A stretch of DNA of 16,514 nucleotides from Comamonadaceae bacterium (GTDB taxonomy: Bacteria > Pseudomonadota > Gammaproteobacteria > Burkholderiales > Burkholderiaceae_C), in NCBI GenBank assembly GCA_947374505.1, contig CANCCE010000041.1:1-16514 (forward strand). Reading direction: 5' to 3'. Positions 8,236-14,212 of this stretch are shown here, piece by piece. A program made the position numbers and the translations under genes. Position 1 is the first letter of the stretch. Each line of letters opens with the position of its first letter. The notes under the pieces were generated by a model. It did no database searches, was not told where the DNA came from, and was given only the letters and a program-made list of their open reading frames with translations.

Positions 8236-9083
8236 GAATTTGTTGTGTCCGTTAAAGATGAAGGTGATGTCGATCGGGTTTGATGCCTATTCGCCACCAC
8301 AGCAGGTGCGGGCGCGCGAGCCGCGCGGTCTTTCCAGGAAGGCTCCAGCAGACGCATGCCGCGTACGCGCTTGGTTGCCACCAAAAAATACACCGCACCA
8401 AAAATGGGCAACCAACGCGCACCCGCGACGTCCATCCAAGCGAAACGCCCGAGCCAGCGCGCGTTATCAATGGCCGGCCGGTAGCAGCCAAATTGCGCCG
8501 ATTCAACCTCAAAGCTGAGCAGTCGCAGCCAATCCCGCAAGCGCCAGTGCCCAATTAAATCAGCATGCTCTGGCAAAAACAATTTGCCGAAACCCAGCCG
8601 CTTGCAGAGTTGGGCGCGCTGCTGTCTCAGTCCCCACAAACTGGCTGGATTCAAACCACTGATGACCACGCGACCTTCTGGCACCAGCACGCGCTCGACC
8701 TCCCGCAGGGTGGCATGCGGGTCATGGCTCACCTCCAGCGTGTGAGGTAAAACGACTAAGTCCAAGCTGTTGGCAGGAAAAGGCAAAGCGGCTGAATGCG
8801 TTAAAAGTGAGATGCATCGGGAACTCTGGAGTGACTGATGGCTCAGATTCAAACTTGCTTCAGGAGCGTTTACAGTCGTGCCATGCATTGAATCGAGCGC
8901 CAGCCACTGATGCGGCATGCGGTTGCTGCGCAAGGTGTCCATGTCTTGCAAACCCAACTGCAAGGCGTGAAAGCCAAATATATCGGCAACCGCTTCGTCG
9001 AAACGCTCACGCTCCCACGCCAGCAAGTATTCACCGGGCGGTGTTTTCAACCAGTCCGTCAACCCTATAATTTCTGAGCTCAT
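8232..9083 (-). CDS. Class I SAM-dependent methyltransferase, YafS-like
   Basis: The protein has 283 residues from the ATG at 9083; a TTG three codons earlier is possible but less likely. A Methyltransf_11-like core is visible at about 92-145, with SAALPFPANSLDLVVLPHTLEVS (97-119, motif II/III region) and LREVERVLVPEGRVVISGLNP (126-146). The glycine-rich motif I of classical methyltransferases cannot be recognised in the preceding stretch (about 55-90). The C-terminal tail from about 250 is basic and low in complexity. It overlaps rnhA by ATGA and is divergent from mltD, the same neighbours and orientation as E. coli yafS. The substrate is unknown. The family call is good, the function open. 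Confidence 0.85.
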   Translation of the reverse strand: MSSEIIGLTDWLKTPPGEYLLAWERERFDEAVADIFGFHALQLGLQDMDTLRSNRMPHQWLALDSMHGTTVNAPEASLNLSHQSLQSSRCISLLTHSAALPFPANSLDLVVLPHTLEVSHDPHATLREVERVLVPEGRVVISGLNPASLWGLRQQRAQLCKRLGFGKLFLPEHADLIGHWRLRDWLRLLSFEVESAQFGCYRPAIDNARWLGRFAWMDVAGARWLPIFGAVYFLVATKRVRGMRLLEPSWKDRAARAPAPAVVANRHQTRSTSPSSLTDTTNS

Positions 9084-9267
9084 CAAAACCAATGCCTGTG
9101 TTTTCTCAATTTATTCTGATGACCCAGCAGCCGTTCTTAAGACCGGCGCAGCGCTTTCAGTCAGTCGCTGATTTTAGTCAAGCCTTCACGCCTCGCAAGA
9201 GCTCCTGATGATCTTTCATTTCGACCATTCACAGAGCTGCTTAACGGCGCTGAAAAAAGACACTCCC

Positions 9268-10827
9268 ATGACATTCAATCAACTCAACAGCGTGCGCGAC
9301 TTTCGATGCATCGTTTCCGCGCTCTTCTTGACAAGCTTATTGGCCGTGCTGTCAGGCTGTGCCACCCCGGATCAGATGGGAACGCTGGGCAGGGTTGACG
9401 GTCCGATCATGGCCAGCAGCGCGCTGACCCGTCAATCCGAGGCAGCCAAAAGCACCGTCACGCGCACCGTTCAAAAAACGGCTGGTCCGGCCGTCGCCCC
9501 CAGTACACCTCTGAAGTCGATCAATCCGTTGGACGATGCAACGCAATCCGTGGCCTCGCTGGAAGCACCGGTCGAATTGTGGGACAGGATTCGCCGGGGC
9601 TATCGCATGCCCGACCTGCAAAACGACCTGGTCACTGACCGGGAGGTTTGGTACAGCAGCCGGCCAGACTACATCCAGCGCATGACCCAGCGCTCAAGCA
9701 AGTATCTATTTCACATCGTTGAAGAGCTGGAGCGTCGCAACATGCCGACCGAACTGGCGCTGCTGCCCTTCATTGAGAGCGCTTTCAATCCGCAGGCTGT
9801 TTCCAGCGCCAAGGCGGCCGGCATGTGGCAGTTCATGCCCGCAACCGGCACTTATTTCGACCTGAAACAAAACATCTTTCGGGATGACCGGCGCGACGTG
9901 CTGGCATCAACCCGTGCGGCCCTGGATTACCTTCAAAAACTGAACGCCATGTTCGGTGACTGGCACTTGGCCCTCGCCGCCTACAACTGGGGTGAAGGCA
10001 ATGTCGGCAAAGCCATTGCGCGCAACAAGAAAGCCGGCCTCGGGACTGGCTACGCCGACCTGAATATGCCGGCAGAAACCCGTTTGTACGTGCCCAAGCT
10101 GCAAGCTGTGAAAAATATCGTCTCCAACCCGGACTCGTTCAAGACTGAATTGCCACTGATTGAAAATCATCCTTATTTTCAAGAAGTGGCGATCTCGCGA
10201 GACATCGATGTGGCGCTTGCCGCGAAGCTCGCCGACGTCAATCTCGCAGACTTTAAAGCCCTCAATCCGTCAGCCCACCGCCCCGTCATTTTGGCTGCGG
10301 GTATGCCGCAAATTTTGTTGCCATGGGACAGTGCCAAGGTGTTTCAGCGAAATTTTGAGGCCTACACCCTGGGCCAGTACGCCAGTTGGACAACATGGAC
10401 GGTTCCCAGCACCATGGCGCCCAGCGAAGCCGCCCGCCGCACCGGCATGAGCGAGAGCGACATGCGTTCGATCAACAGCATTCCACCGCGCATGCTGGTC
10501 AAGGCCGGCTCCACATTGCTGGTGCCACGTTCTGCCAAAGTCATCAATGACGTGACGAGTCATGTAGCCGACAACGGCCACATGAGCCTGGCGCCAGAGG
10601 TCGTCACTCGGCGCGTCAACGTCAAGGCCCGCAAGGGTGAAACTGTGGCCACCCTGGCACGGCGTTACCGCGTCAGCACCCTCGAAGTGGCGGATTGGAA
10701 TCAGGTCACGGCTCACAGCAGCTTCAAGCTCGGGCAGTCGGTGGTGCTGTTTCTGCCTGTCAAGGCCAAGAATGCCAGCAAACGCAGCGGCAAGCTCCAA
10801 GCCGTCAAAAGAGTCCCCCGCAAGTAA
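9268..10827 (+). CDS. mltD: Membrane-bound lytic murein transglycosylase D
   Basis: MltD is an outer-membrane lipoprotein that cleaves the glycan strands of peptidoglycan, leaving 1,6-anhydro ends. From the ATG at 9268 the protein has 519 residues. Residues 1-31 form a lipoprotein signal ending in the lipobox LSGC, with Cys31 the lipidation site. The GH23 transglycosylase domain spans about 145-290: catalytic Glu170 in LLPFIESAFNP, AGMWQFMP at 184-191, AYNWGEGNV at 238-246 and ETRLYVPKL at 270-278. A degenerate LysM-like region lies at about 374-420, and a clear LysM domain at about 451-497 (ARKGETVATLARRYRVS). An in-frame ATG at 9208 would lengthen the signal unnaturally, so 9268 is preferred; its Shine-Dalgarno site is weak. 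In E. coli gloB lies between mltD and yafS; here it is absent. Confidence 0.95.
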   Translation: MTFNQLNSVRDFRCIVSALFLTSLLAVLSGCATPDQMGTLGRVDGPIMASSALTRQSEAAKSTVTRTVQKTAGPAVAPSTPLKSINPLDDATQSVASLEAPVELWDRIRRGYRMPDLQNDLVTDREVWYSSRPDYIQRMTQRSSKYLFHIVEELERRNMPTELALLPFIESAFNPQAVSSAKAAGMWQFMPATGTYFDLKQNIFRDDRRDVLASTRAALDYLQKLNAMFGDWHLALAAYNWGEGNVGKAIARNKKAGLGTGYADLNMPAETRLYVPKLQAVKNIVSNPDSFKTELPLIENHPYFQEVAISRDIDVALAAKLADVNLADFKALNPSAHRPVILAAGMPQILLPWDSAKVFQRNFEAYTLGQYASWTTWTVPSTMAPSEAARRTGMSESDMRSINSIPPRMLVKAGSTLLVPRSAKVINDVTSHVADNGHMSLAPEVVTRRVNVKARKGETVATLARRYRVSTLEVADWNQVTAHSSFKLGQSVVLFLPVKAKNASKRSGKLQAVKRVPRK

Positions 10828-10845
10828 CTTTGGAGATCTCCAAAG
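10828..10845. promoter_or_regulatory. Perfect 18-bp palindrome directly after mltD
   Basis: CTTTGGAGATCTCCAAAG is an exact palindrome that begins at the base after the mltD stop codon. In RNA it can form a 7-bp stem with a GATC loop. No T-tract follows, so it is not a standard intrinsic terminator. It lies 83 bases before the CPHC lipoprotein gene. It could be an operator for that gene or an mRNA 3'-end stem; which of these is unknown. Confidence 0.4.
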
Positions 10846-10927
10846 GTCTGCGCCATGCTGCGGATCAGCTGTGCCGTTTTCGCCTTTTTCGTTTACGCTT
10901 TCTTTTTAAATTCAACGACGAGATGTC

Positions 10928-11539
10928 ATGCTGAAAACATTTTTCACGGTGGTCGCTTTAGCAAGCACCCTTCTCCTCGGCGCTTGTCAAGATAAGGCGA
11001 GTGCGCCAACAGCCAGCCAAGGCAGCGCAACGCCAGTGTCCATCACGACCCTCCAAGCAGAGGCTAAAGGTTTCAGCGTTGGCGTGCCCATGAGCGCCCG
11101 CACGGTATATGTCTTTTTTGATCCGCAATGTCCGCACTGCACGGCACTTTGGGAAGCGGCCAAGCCACTGAAGAATCAAATCCGATTCTTGTGGATTCCA
11201 GTTGGTATTCTCAATTCATCAAGCACAGCACAAGGCGCCACAATTCTGGCCACGCCAGATCCTGAGGTGGCCATGGATGCCCATGAAGCGTCTATGAACG
11301 CCAAAGCTGGCGGTATCAGCGCCTCACGTGACATTGACGTCCAAAAAGCCGCCGTCACCCAAAACACCCAGTTGATGACCCGCTTTGGCTTCACATCAAT
11401 TCCAACCATCGTCGCCACGCAGGCTCAAACGGGTGCGCTGATCACCCAAGAGGGCTCCATGGGAACAGCGGCACTGGCCAACTTTTTGGGATTGCAGTTG
11501 CCTGTAGCAAGCGCTGCGGTTTCCACCGTCAAGCCTTGA
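10928..11539 (+). CDS. Thioredoxin-fold disulfide oxidoreductase lipoprotein (DsbA/DsbG-like, CPHC)
   Basis: This is a 203-residue envelope protein. Residues 1-20 form a lipoprotein signal with lipobox LLGAC (Cys20). A Ser/Ala/Thr-rich linker follows to about 38, then a thioredoxin fold with strand VYVFFDPQCPHC and the redox motif CPHC at 68-71. The cis-proline loop FTSIPT is at 155-160. CPHC is the active site of E. coli DsbA, whereas the single short fold with helical insert after residue 100 resembles the catalytic domain of DsbC/DsbG. It may act in forming or shuffling disulfides in the periplasm, anchored by lipid; the substrate is unknown. No partner DsbB/DsbD gene is nearby. The start ATG has GAGA four bases upstream. 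The 3' end overlaps the convergent substrate-binding protein gene by 11 bases. Confidence 0.88.
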   Translation: MLKTFFTVVALASTLLLGACQDKASAPTASQGSATPVSITTLQAEAKGFSVGVPMSARTVYVFFDPQCPHCTALWEAAKPLKNQIRFLWIPVGILNSSSTAQGATILATPDPEVAMDAHEASMNAKAGGISASRDIDVQKAAVTQNTQLMTRFGFTSIPTIVATQAQTGALITQEGSMGTAALANFLGLQLPVASAAVSTVKP

Positions 11540-12587
11540 AGCTCACTTTCGCCCGGCGCGCAAAGGCATTGGTGAAGGTCTTGGCCAAGTCAATCTTCTC
11601 GGCTTTGATCTCAGGCATGAGACTGGCGAGTGCCCGCAAAGCGGTACGAGGCCCGTTGTCGGGCATCAGGCCGTCAAGTGAGATTGACTCACGCACTTGA
11701 TCAAAAGAGGCCAGATACAAGGCCCGGTCACCCAGCAGGTAAATGTCAGGCACCGACTTGATGATGTCCCCGGGACCCGCTGTTTGTAGCCACTTCAAGC
11801 CGTGGACGATGGCATTCGCCAAGGCTTGGCAGGTGTTTGGATTTTTCTGGATGAAGTCGCCTGCACTGTAAAGACAGGTGGACGGCATCGGGCCACCAAA
11901 GACGTCGACCGTCCCCTTCAAAGTGCGGGTCTCGGCGATGATCTTCACATCGCCTTTTTGCTCCAGCATCGTCATCACCGGGTCGGTATGACTGATGGCG
12001 TCAATCTGCCCGGAGCGCAATGCCGCCAGCGCGCTTGACGTCGAGGCAAGTTCTACAAAACTCACGTCGCTTGGTTTCAAGTCAAAGCGCGCCAGCACCA
12101 AGCCGGCGGTGAAGTAACTCGCGGAGCCGAGCGACGCGACGCCAATCTTGCGACCTTTCAGATCGGCCACATTTTTAAAGTGCGGCAGAGTGCGCACCGA
12201 CACGCCAAATGCGATCTGCGGCGTTCGCGCCTGCATCACAAATGACTGAAACGATTGATTTTTGAACTGCAGTTCGATGGTTCTGGCAAAAGTGCCGGAA
12301 CAGACATCTGCAGCCCCACTGACGACGGTTTGAGAGGCACGGGCGCCCGTGCCAAAGTCATGGATCTCCACGTCAAGACCTTCCGCCTTGAAATAGCCGA
12401 GCTGCTCCGAAATCGTCAACGGTAAATAACCCAAAGCCGCCTTGCCGCCGACTGCTATGACGATCCGCGTCCGCTCCAGCTTGCGCTGACGAGTCTGGGC
12501 TTTTAGCGCAGGCATGGCCAGAGAGGTGGCCAGTAAAAGCCCTGCTTTACCCAAATATCGGCGGGAAATCCCGTCTGGTCGCGTCAT
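11529..12587 (-). CDS. ABC transporter substrate-binding protein, NitT/TauT (SsuA/THI5-like) type
   Basis: This is a 352-residue periplasmic binding protein. The N-terminus carries a twin-arginine-like signal (SRRYLGKAGLLLATSLA, Arg9-Arg10), with probable cleavage near ALKA-Q at 30-31. The mature part shows family features: IVIAVGGKAALGYLPLTISEQLGYFKAEGLDVEI, a GTGARASQTVVSGAADV segment, and DLKGRKIGVASLGSASYF. Such proteins bind sulfonates, nitrate, taurine or pyrimidine precursors; the ligand cannot be told here. A strong Shine-Dalgarno site (AGGAAGAGG, 12595-12603) lies seven bases before the ATG at 12587. No permease or ATPase gene is adjacent, so it is an orphan that must work with components encoded elsewhere, or act as a solute sensor. 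Confidence 0.88.
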   Translation of the reverse strand: MTRPDGISRRYLGKAGLLLATSLAMPALKAQTRQRKLERTRIVIAVGGKAALGYLPLTISEQLGYFKAEGLDVEIHDFGTGARASQTVVSGAADVCSGTFARTIELQFKNQSFQSFVMQARTPQIAFGVSVRTLPHFKNVADLKGRKIGVASLGSASYFTAGLVLARFDLKPSDVSFVELASTSSALAALRSGQIDAISHTDPVMTMLEQKGDVKIIAETRTLKGTVDVFGGPMPSTCLYSAGDFIQKNPNTCQALANAIVHGLKWLQTAGPGDIIKSVPDIYLLGDRALYLASFDQVRESISLDGLMPDNGPRTALRALASLMPEIKAEKIDLAKTFTNAFARRAKVSFKA

Positions 12588-12639
12588 GCGCTAGCCTCTT
12601 CCTTTTTTGATCTTGGCACTAGCGTAACCAGACAACAAA

Positions 12640-12671
12640 AAACCCGCATCGGGAAGATCCCGTGCGGGTTT
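12640..12671 (-). terminator. Intrinsic terminator of the dnaX-ybaB-recR-MAPEG transcript
   Basis: AAACCCGCA at 12640-12648 pairs with TGCGGGTTT at 12663-12671, and inner CGGGA (12650-12654) pairs with TCCCG (12658-12662) around an AGA loop, with one bulged T. Read on the minus strand, the stem runs straight into six U residues (complement of A 12637-12642). The hairpin lies 42 bases past the MAPEG stop and 52 bases before the substrate-binding protein start. In the plus direction the T run is poor, so it is assigned to the minus strand. Confidence 0.88.
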
Positions 12672-12713
12672 GTACTCAATCTATTTTAAAAATAGTGTCA
12701 GATCTCAGTCTGC

Positions 12714-13124
12714 TCAGCGAAACCCCGCGAACAAAAGAGCAACATTGGCCAACAAAGCCAACGTCCAAATAACGCTGCGCAGGTTGGCTTTGTTGGTCAC
12801 ATACGCGGCGACATAAGCAAAACGCAGCGCGACAAAAACCACAGCCAACGCATCGATCAGCCCCTGCGCGGCCTGCAGCTGATGCGCGATGATGACGGCC
12901 GCAAAAAAGAAAGGCAACGCCTCAAACGTATTGGCTTGGGCGTTATTAGCCCGCGCCCGCCATTCGGTCTGGCGCTGCAGCCAGTTGCGCGGGTTTGCGT
13001 TGTCATAACCGCCCTCGCCCGGCGGCGTGCGCATCATGCCGGACTTGGCGATGCCGGCACAGACCACGGGCAGCAAAGCCATCACCAGCACACACCAGTA
13101 AGCGATTGTGAAATTTGGAAGCAT
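12714..13124 (-). CDS. MAPEG-family small membrane protein
   Basis: This is a 136-residue integral membrane protein with about four hydrophobic helices (about 5-25, 68-86, 90-110, 115-134). The MAPEG core RARANNAQANTFEALPFFFAAVIIA follows the first loop. The superfamily includes microsomal glutathione transferases and eicosanoid enzymes, but most bacterial members have no proven activity. The frame can begin at a GTG at 13136, but the ATG at 13124 has AAAGG upstream and gives the usual N-terminus ahead of the helix TIAYWCVLVMALLPVV, so it is preferred. The gene begins 25 bases after the recR stop on the same strand and is followed by a strong terminator, so it is probably the last gene of the dnaX operon. 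A link to replication or repair is not implied by the sequence. Confidence 0.87.
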   Translation of the reverse strand: MLPNFTIAYWCVLVMALLPVVCAGIAKSGMMRTPPGEGGYDNANPRNWLQRQTEWRARANNAQANTFEALPFFFAAVIIAHQLQAAQGLIDALAVVFVALRFAYVAAYVTNKANLRSVIWTLALLANVALLFAGFR

Positions 13125-13149
13125 GATATTTGACACCTTTCAGGGCAAT

Positions 13150-13776
13150 TTAACGTCTATCAACCAGCGCATGGGCGATGGTGCCCAGGTCGACATATTC
13201 GAGTTCGCTGCCCACCGGCACACCCCGCGCCAGCCGCGTGACCTGCACACCGCGGCTTTTCAAGGCCTGCGCAATGACGTGAGCGGTGGCCTCGCCTTCA
13301 GCGGTGAAGTTTGTCGCCAGAATCACTTCCTGAACCTCGCGCTCAGCCGCTGGCAAGTGTTCACCCTGCGCGTCTCTCGGGACAACGCGGTCAAAGAGTT
13401 TTTTCAGCCCTATTTCATTCGGCCCAACGCCGTCGAGCGGACTCAACTTGCCCATCAAGACAAAGTACAAGCCGCGGTAAGCCAGCGTGCGTTCAAGGGC
13501 CGCCTGATCCGCCGGCGTTTCAACCACACACAGCTGACTGTGGTCGCGCTGCGGGTTCTGACACGTGATGCAGACTTCTTGCTCGGTCAGTGTGTTGCAA
13601 AGAGCGCAATGCTTGACGCTGTTCACAGCATGTTCGAGCGCCTTGGCAATTTGCAGAGCACCGGACTTGTCGTTTTGGAGCAAGTGAAAAGCCATGCGCG
13701 CGGCCGACTTCAGACCAACGCCAGGCAATTTGCGCAAGGCCTGCGTCAAACCCTCCAGCGCATTCGAATCAGCCAT
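13150..13776 (-). CDS. recR: Recombination mediator protein RecR
   Basis: RecR works with RecO (and RecF) to load RecA onto SSB-coated single-stranded DNA during gap repair. The 208-residue protein has the expected parts in order: a helix-hairpin-helix (LRKLPGVGLKSAARMAFHLL, about 15-34), a four-cysteine zinc finger with two CX2C pairs (CALC and CITC, about 57-72), a Toprim domain beginning LCVVETPADQAALE, and the C-terminal GVPVGSELEYVD segment. It lies 46 bases downstream of ybaB and 25 bases upstream of the MAPEG gene. The dnaX-ybaB-recR order is very widely conserved in bacteria. The Shine-Dalgarno site is weak. Confidence 0.97.
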   Translation of the reverse strand: MADSNALEGLTQALRKLPGVGLKSAARMAFHLLQNDKSGALQIAKALEHAVNSVKHCALCNTLTEQEVCITCQNPQRDHSQLCVVETPADQAALERTLAYRGLYFVLMGKLSPLDGVGPNEIGLKKLFDRVVPRDAQGEHLPAAEREVQEVILATNFTAEGEATAHVIAQALKSRGVQVTRLARGVPVGSELEYVDLGTIAHALVDRR

Positions 13777-13822
13777 CAGCCAATAGCCTGCAGACGGTGC
13801 ACCAGACGCAGCCGTTGAATCA

Positions 13823-14158
13823 TCAGAAAGGCAGCTTCATGCCGCCGGGCAGTGCCGGCATACCCGCAGTGATCTTGCCCATTTTTTCCTGGCTCAGGTC
13901 TTCAGCTTTGCGCACAGCAGCGTTAAAGGCCGCAGCCACCAAATCTTCCAGCATGTCTTTGTCGTCGGCCACCAACAAGCTGGCATCGATCTCGACGCGT
14001 TTGACATCATGTTTGCAGGTCATCGTGACCTTGACCAAGCCAGCGCCAGCATCGGCAGTGACTTCAATGAAGGCGAGCTCGTCCTGCGCTTTTTTCAGGT
14101 TGTCCTGCATGGCTTGCGCCTGCTTCATCAGGCCTGCGAGTTGTCCTTTATTGAACAT
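13823..14158 (-). CDS. ybaB: YbaB/EbfC-family nucleoid-associated protein
   Basis: This is a 111-residue small DNA-binding protein of the YbaB/EbfC family, which forms tweezer-like dimers and coats DNA. The family pattern is clear: an N-terminal helix (MFNKGQLAGLMKQAQAMQDNL), the segment FIEVTADAGAGLVKVTMTCKHDVKRVEIDASLL, then the ML-DLVAAAFNAAVRKAEDLSQEKMGKITAGM helix, and a Gly/Pro-rich tail (ALPGGMKLPF). It lies between dnaX (54 bases) and recR (46 bases), the usual setting for this gene. AAGGA eight bases before the ATG at 14158 is a good ribosome-binding site. Confidence 0.97.
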   Translation of the reverse strand: MFNKGQLAGLMKQAQAMQDNLKKAQDELAFIEVTADAGAGLVKVTMTCKHDVKRVEIDASLLVADDKDMLEDLVAAAFNAAVRKAEDLSQEKMGKITAGMPALPGGMKLPF

Positions 14159-14212
14159 GTTTTGATTCCTTGTTAAATGGGTCTTCAGTGAGCGTTTGAA
14201 TACGTGTCTTGA

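Noticed and set aside
7717..8283. 188-codon plus-strand frame across rnhA
   Set aside because: It is opposite a certain rnhA with all catalytic residues; the translated product has no recognisable features.
9092..9208. Remnant of gloB
   Set aside because: The 38-codon product shows no metal-binding THxHxDH motif or other GloB feature; it is kept only as a weak small-frame observation.
12640..12671. Terminator assigned to plus-strand transcripts
   Set aside because: Only TTTG follows the stem in the plus direction, while six U residues follow in the minus direction.
13108..13818. 236-codon plus-strand frame across recR
   Set aside because: It is antisense to recR, with no family resemblance and no credible start signal.
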